From an uncultured Clostridia bacterium (lineage in GTDB: Bacteria > Bacillota > Clostridia > Oscillospirales > Oscillospiraceae): a stretch of 58,110 bases of DNA. The first letter of the stretch is position 1. Every line of letters starts with the position of its first letter. The position numbers and the translations under genes are program-made. Of this stretch, positions 40,342 to 48,903 are shown in pieces. Below the pieces are notes generated by a model. It made no database searches. It saw only the letters and a list, made by a program, of their open reading frames with translations, and was not told the origin of the DNA. Location: the NCBI GenBank assembly GCA_937894515.1, contig CALCRH010000061.1, positions 1 to 58,110 on the forward strand. The letters run 5' to 3'.

Positions 40342-41436
40342 TTAGCGCCAGTTTTCCTCCAAAAAAGCCAGCATTTGTGTCGCTGTCGGGGGACATCCGC
40401 CCACGTTCCGGTCAAAACAGCCGGTGCATTTTCCCACGCCGATGTCGCCGTCTTTTCCCCGGAAGCCCTGGCCGATGCACACCTTTTCCCGGTGTCCCCA
40501 CAGCTCGTTTTTCTGATCCAGCTTATCCAGCGCATAGATCAAAGACCCGTAGCAGGCAGAGCACGCCTTGTCAGAAATCACATATTTCTCCAGCTCTCTC
40601 ACCCGCCTTGTGAGTCTGAAAGTCGTTGAAACAACTGGGCTGTTAAGTGATTTTACTTGCGCGTTTTTCAGGTCAGTGGACCCGGCGCCCAGCCGCTCCG
40701 CCATGGAGATATAGGGCACTTCCCGAATGTCATATCCCATGGCCTGGCACGCGAAGGTGTCAATCAGTACCGGGTCAAACCCGCAGAGGATCCGATCCAT
40801 TTGTACCGGGTTGCCGCCCTCTTCAAAGTCCAGATCTCCGCAGATATTGTCCACCACAATAAATTCTTTTTCGGCAAAAATCGTACTCAAATGTGCAATC
40901 GGTTTGTGCAGTCCCAGCGCATGAAAATGCCGTTTTTCATTGTTGGTCAAAAGACCTTTGTGGTTCTTCAAAGCGCAGGTGACGGTGGTCTGACAGTGAC
41001 CTTTCAGCACCGGCAGATTGATCAAAAAATCCAGTGACAGAGCCTGTTTGCAGACTTCCATGGGCAATCCGGCAGCGTCCACTTTTTCAAAGCTGTCCTT
41101 CTGTAAATCCATACATTCCACGCCATAGCGGCGGCACACATCGCCGATACCGCTGGCCTGAAAAGCCCGGTCTGTGCGAGCGCCGACCCAAGAGCCCTCC
41201 AGCACGCGGAGATTTGTATAACCGTTTTCCTGCAAATATTCGATCACACCCGCCACAATTTCAGGATGGGTCGTTGCGCCGCTGCTTGCGGCCGCCGCCA
41301 CCACCAGATTGGGTTTGATGCCAATCCGCATCTCCTTGCGTGGCAAATGCTCCGTCAGCTTGGCCTCCCGCAGCAGCCGGACGGTCATATCCTGATAATC
41401 CGTACCGTGGAGTAACAGAATTTCGTCTCTTTCCAT
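40342..41436 (-). CDS. DUF362 domain protein
   Basis: A 364-residue protein of the DUF362 family. The conserved core is KPNLVVAAAASSGATTHPEI, VLEGSWVGART, INLPVLKGHCQTTVTCALKN and VVDNICGDLDFEEGG. Two Cys clusters (KACSACYGS and KCTGCFDRNVGGCPPTAT) near the C-terminus could bind an Fe-S cluster. The biochemical role of the family is poorly defined. It is the last gene of the hydroxy-acid operon, starting 4 bp after the glycerate kinase stop, which suggests a redox or cofactor role there. Confidence 0.85.
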   Translation of the reverse strand: MERDEILLLHGTDYQDMTVRLLREAKLTEHLPRKEMRIGIKPNLVVAAAASSGATTHPEIVAGVIEYLQENGYTNLRVLEGSWVGARTDRAFQASGIGDVCRRYGVECMDLQKDSFEKVDAAGLPMEVCKQALSLDFLINLPVLKGHCQTTVTCALKNHKGLLTNNEKRHFHALGLHKPIAHLSTIFAEKEFIVVDNICGDLDFEEGGNPVQMDRILCGFDPVLIDTFACQAMGYDIREVPYISMAERLGAGSTDLKNAQVKSLNSPVVSTTFRLTRRVRELEKYVISDKACSACYGSLIYALDKLDQKNELWGHREKVCIGQGFRGKDGDIGVGKCTGCFDRNVGGCPPTATQMLAFLEENWR

Positions 41437-41440
41437 GGAC

Positions 41441-42574
41441 TTATCCCTCCAGGCTGCGGATAAAGTGCATCAGGTTCCTGGCGGTAAAGCGCAGGTTCTT
41501 TTCGCTGTCGCCTTTGACCTCGTCAAAGGATTTTGGTTCGGGATTGATGGGAAATACACCCGAAACGCCCTCGCCGTAGGCGGCGGCGATCTCCGTTTCG
41601 GACGCACCCACTAACGCCACAACAGGTACACCCGCCTTTTTGGCGCGGCGGGCAACGCCGATGACCACCTTGCCCCGCAGACTTTGAGAGTCCAACTTGC
41701 CCTCGCCGGTAATCACCAGATCGGCGTCTTTCATTGCGGTATCAAAATCGGTCAGATCCAGAACGGTTTCAATGCCCATCTGCAATTTTGCGTTCAAAAA
41801 CGCTACCGCACCGGCGCCGAAGCCGCCGGCAGCTCCGCCGCCGGGCAGGGTCAGAACGTCAATGCCCAGGTCGCGTTTCACCAACTCTGCCATGTGGTGC
41901 AGATTGCCGTCCAATACCTTGACCATAGCAGCATCGGCGCCCTTTTGGGGACCAAACACCGCGCTGGCGCCGCTTTGGCCACAGAGGGGATTGTCAATGT
42001 CGCACATGGCGGTCACCGGAACCGTTTTCAGCTCCGGCAGCAGGTCGGCGGTTGAAATAGACACCACCCGGTTCAGCGTACCGCCGACCGGAACAAACGT
42101 CTCGCCTTTGTCATCGAAGAACTTGACTCCCAAGGCTGCCGCACAACCGCTGCCGCCGTCATTGGTGGCGCTGCCGCCCAAGCCTAAAACCACCCGCTTG
42201 GCACCGTGCTTGACCGCATGGGCAATCAGCTCGCCCACGCCGTAGGTGGTGGTCTTATCGGCGTGGCGGTTTTCCCCCACCAGGGGCAAACCCGCCGCTG
42301 CCGCCATCTCTACCACCGCGGTACCGTCAGGCAGCAGGCCGTAAAAGCCGGTCATATCCTCCATGTAGGGGCCTTTGCACTTCACCATCACTTTCTGTCC
42401 GCCTACCGCGGTGAGAAACGCGTCTACCGTTCCCTCGCCGCCGTCAGCAACAGGAATCTCCTGGACGGCCGCATCGGAGAAAACGGCACGAATCTCCTCC
42501 CCCACCGCCCGGCAGATCTGGGCAGAACTCATAGTACCCTTGAAGGAATCGGGGATCAAAACAAATTTTTTCAT
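41441..42574 (-). CDS. glxK: Glycerate kinase (GlxK/GarK type)
   Basis: A 377-residue kinase phosphorylating D-glycerate, normally to 2-phosphoglycerate in this family. It starts KKFVLIPDSFKGTMSSAQIC and has PVADGGEGTVDAF, LGLGGSATNDGGSGCAAALG and VITGEGKLDSQSLRGK, all family signatures. The ATG at 42574 follows GAGGG; the ORF can extend to a GTG at 42586, but that overlaps the RBS. It lies after tartronate semialdehyde reductase, a standard pairing that feeds glycerate into glycolysis. Confidence 0.93.
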   Translation of the reverse strand: MKKFVLIPDSFKGTMSSAQICRAVGEEIRAVFSDAAVQEIPVADGGEGTVDAFLTAVGGQKVMVKCKGPYMEDMTGFYGLLPDGTAVVEMAAAAGLPLVGENRHADKTTTYGVGELIAHAVKHGAKRVVLGLGGSATNDGGSGCAAALGVKFFDDKGETFVPVGGTLNRVVSISTADLLPELKTVPVTAMCDIDNPLCGQSGASAVFGPQKGADAAMVKVLDGNLHHMAELVKRDLGIDVLTLPGGGAAGGFGAGAVAFLNAKLQMGIETVLDLTDFDTAMKDADLVITGEGKLDSQSLRGKVVIGVARRAKKAGVPVVALVGASETEIAAAYGEGVSGVFPINPEPKSFDEVKGDSEKNLRFTARNLMHFIRSLEG

Positions 42575-42632
42575 GGTATCCCTCACTTATCGAAAAAGGG
42601 AGAGGGTCTCCCCTCCCCCTTTTTGGCTTGCC

Positions 42633-43520
42633 TTACTTGCTGAACAGGGTACCTGCCAGCTCTTCGTAATACTTGGCGATGGCGCTGTGATCGCTGGAGC
42701 CGTCGCCGCCGGCGCTGAGCTTCTTCAGGATGTCCAGCATCTCATTGGTCAGAGGCAGCGGGGCATCGCAGGCATTGCCGGTATTCAGGGCGTTGGTCAG
42801 ATCCTTGATGTGCAGGTCAATGCGGAAGCCGGGCTTATAGTTATCGGCCAGCATCATGGGAGCCTTGGCGTTCATCACGTTGGAACCTGCCAGACCGCCC
42901 TTGATGGCCTCGAACACCAGCTGAGTATCGGCGCCGGCCTTCTCGGCCAGCATCAGGCCCTCGGCCAGACCCGCGATATTCACCGCCACGATGATCTGGT
43001 TGGTCAGCTTGCAGGTGTTGCCGCTGCCGATGGGACCCACCCAGGTAGCGCTGGCACCCATGACCAGCAGAGCATCCTTGGCGCGCTCAAAGTCCTCCTT
43101 GTCGCCGCCCACCATGATGGCCAGGGTGCCGGCAATGGCCATGGGCTCACCGCCGGAGACAGGAGCGTCGATAAAGTGGACATCGATCTTCTTCAACTCG
43201 GCATAGATGTCCTTGGAATCGCCGGGAGCACCGGAGGTCATGTCCACGATCAGCGTGCCGGGCTTGCAGAACTTGCCAATGCCGTTTTCGCCGCACAGCA
43301 GGCTCTTGACATGGGGGCTGTTGGGCAGCATGGTGACGATCAGATCGCACTCGCGGGCGACCTGGGCGGAATCAGTGGCTACTTCCAGACCAGCCTCCTT
43401 GGCCTGCTGCAAACGAGCCTCGGACAGATCGGATACCAGCACTTCATATCCGGCCTTCTTCAAATTCTGGGACATGGGGGTGCCCATAATACCCAAACCG
43501 ATAAAACCAATCTTGCTCAT
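42633..43520 (-). CDS. garR: Tartronate semialdehyde (2-hydroxy-3-oxopropionate) reductase
   Basis: A 295-residue beta-hydroxyacid dehydrogenase. It has the NAD(P) motif GFIGLGIMGTPM, the substrate loop DAPVSGGEPMAIAGTLAIMV and the catalytic Lys in GSGNTCKLTNQ. GarR reduces tartronate semialdehyde to glycerate. Placement directly before glycerate kinase supports that assignment over 3-hydroxyisobutyrate dehydrogenase, a close relative. No glyoxylate carboligase or GarL aldolase is in the window, so the source of semialdehyde is not visible. Confidence 0.87.
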   Translation of the reverse strand: MSKIGFIGLGIMGTPMSQNLKKAGYEVLVSDLSEARLQQAKEAGLEVATDSAQVARECDLIVTMLPNSPHVKSLLCGENGIGKFCKPGTLIVDMTSGAPGDSKDIYAELKKIDVHFIDAPVSGGEPMAIAGTLAIMVGGDKEDFERAKDALLVMGASATWVGPIGSGNTCKLTNQIIVAVNIAGLAEGLMLAEKAGADTQLVFEAIKGGLAGSNVMNAKAPMMLADNYKPGFRIDLHIKDLTNALNTGNACDAPLPLTNEMLDILKKLSAGGDGSSDHSAIAKYYEELAGTLFSK

Positions 43521-43563
43521 AATGGAATACTCCTTTCAATTTCTGCCGGAATACCGGCGTTTG

Positions 43564-44877
43564 TCATTTCTTAATATTGAGTTTCCTGGCAAGACGCTGC
43601 AGGGTGGCCGGATCCATGTCCAGCACCGCCGCCGCCTTGCGGAAACTGCCGGCGTTTTGGAGCGCACGGAGAATCATTTCCCGCTGTACGGTCTCTACCG
43701 CCGTTTTCATGCTCATATTTTCGCTGACACGAACCACCGGCTGACGCAGCACATCATGGGGCAGTGTCATGCGAGCCGGCAGTTCATCTGCATCAATTTC
43801 GTAGTGCAGCGCAGATACTGCCAGATTTTCCATGGTGTTTCGCAGTTCCCGGACATTACCCGGCCAGGCATACTGCAAAAAACTTTCCCGCGCCTCCACG
43901 GACAGGCTATGGTTCAGCTTATACTTTTCGCAGAAGAATTGCAAGTAATATTCCGCCAGAGGCAGAATATCTTCCCGCCGCTCACAAAGGGGCGGGATTT
44001 GAATTTCCACCACGTTCAGCCGATAGTAGAGTGCATCTAAAAATGTACCTTCGCCGATCATACTCTCCAGATCGCGGCTGGTGGTGGAGATCATACGCAC
44101 ATCCAAGGGGATGGCCTTTGCGCCTCCTACCCGCCGCACCTCGCTGTCCTGAATGACGCGGAGTACCTTGGCCTGCAGAGGCAGGGACATATCCCCTACC
44201 TCGTCCAGCAGGATCGTACCGTGGTTTGCCAGCTCAAACAGACCGGCCTTGCCCCGATCCCGGGCGCCGGTAAAGGCGCCGCTCTCGTAGCCGAACAGCT
44301 CCGATTCCATCAGCGGTTCCGGAATGGCACTGCAATTGATCTTGATAAAGGGCTTGTTCACCCGATCACTGTGGTGATGGATAAAGGAGGCCACCGCCTC
44401 TTTGCCCACGCCGGTATCCCCTTCGATCAGAATGGAAGTGGGGTAGGCCGCCACCTGCTTGGCTTTGGTAAAAATACGGATCATACTGTCGCTGGTAGCA
44501 ATGTAGTCATTGCTGCCGAAGCTGGCCAGCTTCTCCTGATAGGATGCATTGATGGATTCTTTACGGGCCAGCTCTGCAAAAAGCGAGTCTCGCCTTTCGT
44601 CTGTCAGCATCTGGCAGAGATAGCGCTTCTCGCTTCCTCCGCTTAAGGGTGTCACCAATACGGTAAATTCGGCTGTGGTGTAGCGATTTTCCCCATTTCG
44701 TCCTGCAGCGGTACGAATTGCCGCCACAATCTCCGGAGAATAGCGCCCTACCACATTTCCCATTGCTCGCCAGGCGGAATTTGCCGCGCACTCCATGCCG
44801 GAAGCGTCGGCTACCATCAGCGGTGCGTTCATGGCTTCCAGCAGCGGCAGATATTGTTCATCAAACCGATTACTCAT
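43564..44877 (-). CDS. Sigma-54-dependent activator inside the hydroxy-acid operon
   Basis: A 437-residue enhancer-binding protein. The short N-terminal sensor (about 1-95, PAS-like LMVADASGMECAANSAWRAM) precedes AAA+ motifs Walker A GDTGVGKE (153-160), GAFTGA (200-205) and Walker B GTILLDEVGD. A small Fis-like HTH (FRKAAAVLDMDPATLQRLAR) ends it. It lies mid-operon between the PdxA-like gene and garR, spaced by 12 and 43 bp, so it is made with the pathway it probably activates. The ligand is unknown. Confidence 0.92.
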   Translation of the reverse strand: MSNRFDEQYLPLLEAMNAPLMVADASGMECAANSAWRAMGNVVGRYSPEIVAAIRTAAGRNGENRYTTAEFTVLVTPLSGGSEKRYLCQMLTDERRDSLFAELARKESINASYQEKLASFGSNDYIATSDSMIRIFTKAKQVAAYPTSILIEGDTGVGKEAVASFIHHHSDRVNKPFIKINCSAIPEPLMESELFGYESGAFTGARDRGKAGLFELANHGTILLDEVGDMSLPLQAKVLRVIQDSEVRRVGGAKAIPLDVRMISTTSRDLESMIGEGTFLDALYYRLNVVEIQIPPLCERREDILPLAEYYLQFFCEKYKLNHSLSVEARESFLQYAWPGNVRELRNTMENLAVSALHYEIDADELPARMTLPHDVLRQPVVRVSENMSMKTAVETVQREMILRALQNAGSFRKAAAVLDMDPATLQRLARKLNIKK

Positions 44878-44889
44878 GCCACACCGTCC

Positions 44890-45933
44890 TTACGCACTGG
44901 TTCCTTGCTTCTTCGCCTCTGCGTCCCGCTTTCGCTGGATAATATCCGTCATCACGGACAGGACATAGGAAATGTTGGTGGGATTGGCTACCCCCAGCTC
45001 TGCAATGTCCAGCGCGCTGCCGTGTCCGGTGGACAGCACCGGGTAGGGCAGGTTGGTGTAAATACAGGTGGTCGCCTGGAACATCTGGGCTTTCATGGCG
45101 ATGTTACCCTGGTCGTGGTACATATATACGATTCCGTTGCAGCCTTTTTCTTCTGCTTTCTGGAACAGGGTATCCGCGGCAAAGGGGCCGTCAACGGTCA
45201 GCCCTTCTCTGCGAAGCTGTTCAATGGCCGGCACAATGATATCCCGTTCTTCCTCTCCCAGCAGATTATCCTCCACCGGGTTCAGCGCCGCAACCAGCAG
45301 CTTTGGTGTCTCTCCGGCCACCTCACGGATCACGCCGGCCAGACGGCGGCTCACGGTTTCCACCCGTTCTCTGGTCATCTTGGCAGGGATCTCCCGGAAG
45401 GGCACGTGACCCACCACGGAGATGCGCTGCATAGCGCCGCCCTTGACCACGGTCTGCACCTCATCTACCCCGGCACAGTGCTCCAGGATCTCGTATTCCG
45501 AGTGAAACCCACAGCCGGATTTGGAGATGGACTCCTTGGTACATGGCGCCAGGATCAGTCCCTCGATCACACCCTTTTCCAGCAGGCGGTAGCCCTCTTC
45601 GATGGAGCGATAGGTGATCCAGCCGGAGGCGTTGGTCACCATGCCGGTAATGACGTGATTCACGTCACCGCTGATATCCACCACCGGAATACCGTCCCGG
45701 GAAAAGGCATTCCAGCTCTCATTGATGTCTTCCGGATGATAGGCCGTCAGATGACAGTCCGGATACATCTTGTTGACCAGATGCATCAATAGTTCGTAGT
45801 TGCCGATAAGCAGGGGGCGGCAGCGTTCATATAAATGGGGTCGATGCAGCAGCTTCAGGACGATCTCCGGGCCGATACCGGCCTGATCGCCCAGAACAAA
45901 CCCTATTCTCGGTTTTTGATAGTTTTCCTGCAT
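44890..45933 (-). CDS. PdxA-family 4-phospho-hydroxyacid dehydrogenase, copy 1
   Basis: A 347-residue NAD-dependent oxidative decarboxylase-type protein. PdxA motifs are GFVLGDQAGIGPEIV, FHSEYE with metal ligand His144, VVGHVPFREIP with His176, and YHDQGNIAMK followed by TGHGSALDIA with the third His. True PdxA acts in vitamin B6 synthesis, but relatives (PdxA2) oxidise threonate- or erythronate-4-phosphate, and others act on cyclic diols. The catabolic setting favours PdxA2-like use. The ATG at 45933 follows TGAGGA; upstream in-frame codons overlap the SDR gene. Confidence 0.88.
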   Translation of the reverse strand: MQENYQKPRIGFVLGDQAGIGPEIVLKLLHRPHLYERCRPLLIGNYELLMHLVNKMYPDCHLTAYHPEDINESWNAFSRDGIPVVDISGDVNHVITGMVTNASGWITYRSIEEGYRLLEKGVIEGLILAPCTKESISKSGCGFHSEYEILEHCAGVDEVQTVVKGGAMQRISVVGHVPFREIPAKMTRERVETVSRRLAGVIREVAGETPKLLVAALNPVEDNLLGEEERDIIVPAIEQLRREGLTVDGPFAADTLFQKAEEKGCNGIVYMYHDQGNIAMKAQMFQATTCIYTNLPYPVLSTGHGSALDIAELGVANPTNISYVLSVMTDIIQRKRDAEAKKQGTSA

Positions 45934-46004
45934 AAAACCGTCCTCATTCCAATCGGTTAGTTCCGCCGCGTGCGCCGGATCCGGCGCACGCGGCACCTTG
46001 TTTT

Positions 46005-46772
46005 TTAGCCATGGCACAGGGTCAGGCCGCCGTCAACAAACAGGGTCTGGCCGGTGATATAGGTAGCACGATCAGAGGCCAGATACAGTGCCACGTCAGC
46101 GATCTCGCTGCGCTTGCCCCGGCGACCCATGGGGATCTTGGCGCACATGGCCTCTTCAGCGCCGGGCACCTTGTACTTCTCCTCGTTGATCTTGGTGGGG
46201 ATGGATCCGGGGCCGATGCAGTTGACGCGGATGCCGTCTGCACCCCATTCCCGGGCAAAGGATTTGGTGATCTGGGAAATGGCGGCCTTGGTGCCGGCGT
46301 AAACCGCCTGGCCCACCACCACGGTCACCGCGTTGACGGAGCCGATGTTGATGATGACACCGCCGCCCTGGGGGATCATGGTCTGAGCCGCTGCCTGACA
46401 GCCGAAGTAGTAGCCCCGGAAGTTGGTATGCACCACGCTGTTGAAGATCTCCTCGGTAACCTCCACGGTGGGACAGGGATGCTCGATGCCCGCGTTATTC
46501 ACCCACACATCGATCCTGCCGAAGTGTTTGACAGCAGCATCGCGGAAGGCGTGGATCTCGGGGACGTTGGCGGTATCCGCGGTCACTACGAGAATGCGGG
46601 GATCATCGGGCTTTGCAAAATCGGCAATGGCCTCCTTCACCCGCTGGGCACTGCGGGAACACAGTGCAAGAGTCGCACCGCATTCATAAAACGCCATGGC
46701 GATTTCATGGCCGATGCCGCTGGAGGCACCGGTAATGGCAACGACCTTGCCGGTATAGTCAAAACTGGTCAT
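46005..46772 (-). CDS. Short-chain dehydrogenase/reductase
   Basis: A 255-residue classical SDR with the cofactor motif TGASSGIGHE (14-23), NNAG near 92, a catalytic Ser in INIGSVNAV and YAGTK with Tyr and Lys about 158-162. The C-terminal ITGQTLFVDGG is standard. It resembles gluconate/glucose-type sugar-acid dehydrogenases, so oxidation of a hydroxyl on the imported acid is likely; the substrate is unproven. It lies 12 bp after the TRAP permease. Confidence 0.9.
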   Translation of the reverse strand: MTSFDYTGKVVAITGASSGIGHEIAMAFYECGATLALCSRSAQRVKEAIADFAKPDDPRILVVTADTANVPEIHAFRDAAVKHFGRIDVWVNNAGIEHPCPTVEVTEEIFNSVVHTNFRGYYFGCQAAAQTMIPQGGGVIINIGSVNAVTVVVGQAVYAGTKAAISQITKSFAREWGADGIRVNCIGPGSIPTKINEEKYKVPGAEEAMCAKIPMGRRGKRSEIADVALYLASDRATYITGQTLFVDGGLTLCHG

Positions 46773-46784
46773 ATGACACCCTCC

Positions 46785-48068
46785 TCAGCACAGGTGGAAC
46801 AGGTGAGGCAGCCAGGTAACGATGGGCGGGAAGTAGGTGATGATGAACAGGCAGATGATCATCATAATGACGAAGGGCATAACTGCCTTGATCATCTGTG
46901 CTGTGGTGATATGCGCCACCTTTTGCGTCAGGAACAGGCACAAGCCAACGGGAGGTGTGATCAGGCCCAGAGTCAGGTTGAAGATGACCATGATACCGAA
47001 GTGGACGGGATCGCAGCCCAGCTGAACAGCCAGCATACCCAGAATGGGACCCATGATCATGTAGATGGCGTTGCCCTCCATCAGCATGCCCAAAATCAGC
47101 AGCAGAATGTTGATGAGGAACAGAATGATATACTTGTTGTCGCTGAGTCCCAGGAAGAAGTTGGTCATCTTGACGGGCACCTGATTGTGAGTCAGCACCA
47201 GGCCGAAGATGGACGCCATGGACAGCACGAACAGCGTTGCACCGGCGAACACGGAGGTGTTCATCAGGATCTTGAACAGCTTCTTCAGACTCAGGGTGCG
47301 GTACACGAACATACCGATGATGATGGAGTACACGGTGGCGACACAGGCGCCCTCGGTGGGGGTGAAGTAGCCGGACAGAATGCCCACGATCAGGATGACG
47401 GGCATCATCATGGCGGCGAAGCTGTCCTTAAAGGAGAGCCAGATCTCTCTGCCCTTGGCTCTGGGCTGGAGCGGGTATCCCCGCTTCTTGGAGGTAAACC
47501 AGCAGATGATCATCTGCAAAATACCCATGAAGATACCCGGCACCAGACCGCCGATCAGCAAGGCGCCGATGGAAACACCGGTGATGGAACCGTACAGCAC
47601 GCAGGAGGTACTGGGTGGTATGATGGGTGCGATGGTAGACGAGGCGGCGGTAACTGCCGCAGAGAAGTCCGTATCGTAGCCCGCCTCCTCCATAGCGTCT
47701 ATCTCCATGCGGCCGATACCGGACACATCTGACACGGCGGAGCCGGACATGCCTGCCATGATCATGGAGGTCAGCACGTTCACGTGAGCCAGACCGCCCC
47801 TGAGGTGACGCACCAGGGTACCGGCAAAGCGGAATATCTTCACGCCGACATCAGAGCCGGTCAGAATAAAGGACGCCATCATAAAGAAGGGGATGGCCAT
47901 GGTGGTAAAGGAGTCCAGGGAGTTGACCGCACGGGTGGTGATGGCCACAGGGGTAGCGGTAGCATTGATCAGCAGCATGATGACGGAGGAAAGACCCATA
48001 GAGAATGCAATGGGCACACCCACAAACATCAGACCGACCAGCAAAACAAACATAATTGCACCGACCAT
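46785..48068 (-). CDS. dctM: TRAP transporter large permease (DctM)
   Basis: A 427-residue membrane protein with about 12 segments. It has the DctM hallmarks GVPIAFSMGLSSVIML, MAGMSGSAVSDVSGIGRMEI, IIPPSTSCVLYGSITG and LGLITPPVGLCLFLTQKVAH. It forms the sodium-coupled translocation channel for an organic acid delivered by the binding protein encoded upstream. Its start codon overlaps the DctQ stop by one base (TAATG), ensuring coupled translation. Confidence 0.95.
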   Translation of the reverse strand: MVGAIMFVLLVGLMFVGVPIAFSMGLSSVIMLLINATATPVAITTRAVNSLDSFTTMAIPFFMMASFILTGSDVGVKIFRFAGTLVRHLRGGLAHVNVLTSMIMAGMSGSAVSDVSGIGRMEIDAMEEAGYDTDFSAAVTAASSTIAPIIPPSTSCVLYGSITGVSIGALLIGGLVPGIFMGILQMIICWFTSKKRGYPLQPRAKGREIWLSFKDSFAAMMMPVILIVGILSGYFTPTEGACVATVYSIIIGMFVYRTLSLKKLFKILMNTSVFAGATLFVLSMASIFGLVLTHNQVPVKMTNFFLGLSDNKYIILFLINILLLILGMLMEGNAIYMIMGPILGMLAVQLGCDPVHFGIMVIFNLTLGLITPPVGLCLFLTQKVAHITTAQMIKAVMPFVIMMIICLFIITYFPPIVTWLPHLFHLC

Positions 48069-48709
48069 TACTTGTTCTCCTCCTCTCCGTTATCTTCCTG
48101 TACCAGGAAGGCTTTCTTAAACTCTGCCTCTTCGCGGGCACGTTCTTCGGCGTGCTTGGCCTCTTCTTCTGCTTTCCGCTGGTTTTCCACGTCGGTCAGG
48201 CCGCCCTTGAAGCGGATATCCGCCACGGCGACCACCAGATCGTACAGCATAAAGAGGGTATTAAAGGTCATGGCGATGGGAACACTCATGTAGACGAACA
48301 GACGGGACATCTGCAGAGCAGGGGTTCTGCCGTTGATGATAATGGGGTTGTCGCACAGCTGGAAGCCGAAGATCATCAGCATACCGCAGAAGATCAGGAT
48401 CATCAGATCGATGATCAGGCGAACGATACGGCGCTGAGAGGGCTTATAGCGGTTGAGCAGCAGGTCCACCGTCAGATGCTCGCCGCGGATGGTGACGGCG
48501 ATGGAGGCGATGTAGGTCATCCAGATCAGAGAGTAGGTGCCGATCTCCTCGGTGACGGGGATGGAGAAATGGCAGATACGGCCCACCACCTGGATGGTCA
48601 CATCCACGATCATGATGCACAGGAAAATCGCTGCGATAACCTGAGCAATCTTGGTGATGACAGCAAATATCTTGTCTATACTGTCTTTTGTCTTCAGGAA
48701 TTTGGTCAT
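48068..48709 (-). CDS. dctQ: TRAP transporter small permease (DctQ)
   Basis: A 213-residue protein with four membrane segments (KIAQVIAAIFLCIMIVDVTI, then IWMTYIASIAVTIRGEHLTV and two more), the RGEH feature of DctQ, and an unusually long charged C-terminal tail (AEEEAKHAEERAREEAEFKK) that is probably a cytoplasmic coiled coil. The ATG at 48709 follows GGAGAGG. It couples with DctM. Confidence 0.9.
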   Translation of the reverse strand: MTKFLKTKDSIDKIFAVITKIAQVIAAIFLCIMIVDVTIQVVGRICHFSIPVTEEIGTYSLIWMTYIASIAVTIRGEHLTVDLLLNRYKPSQRRIVRLIIDLMILIFCGMLMIFGFQLCDNPIIINGRTPALQMSRLFVYMSVPIAMTFNTLFMLYDLVVAVADIRFKGGLTDVENQRKAEEEAKHAEERAREEAEFKKAFLVQEDNGEEENK

Positions 48710-48753
48710 AAAAAGATTTCCTCTCCTTCTTTCCAAAATTTTCAACTGAAAGC

Positions 48754-48853
48754 GAATTTCAACTGACAAAAACCCACGAAAATTTCATAGACTCTTGCCA
48801 GTTGAAATTCCCGGGTAGTTCAACTTGGGAAGGGGCAAAAGCCCCTCCCCAAG
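48754..48853 (-). terminator. Two hairpins between dctP and dctQ
   Basis: Arms GAATTTCAACTG (48754-48765) and CAGTTGAAATTC (48799-48810) are exact complements. A second GC-rich hairpin has arms 48824-48836 and 48841-48853 with one wobble. They probably attenuate or stabilise the message so that more binding protein than permease is made. Confidence 0.65.
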
Positions 48854-48903
48854 TGAATTTGGTGTGTAACACCGCAGGTTTTCTATAAAGACTCCGTTAA
48901 GGA

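Noticed and set aside
44890..45933. True pyridoxal-phosphate synthesis gene pdxA
   Set aside because: It is embedded in a catabolic operon with a TRAP transporter and a second PdxA-like gene, and no other vitamin B6 genes are near, so a catabolic PdxA2-like role is preferred.
46011..47732. A 573-codon plus-strand ORF opposite the SDR and dctM
   Set aside because: It spans two real genes on the other strand and is rich in His, Asp and Gln like other shadows here.
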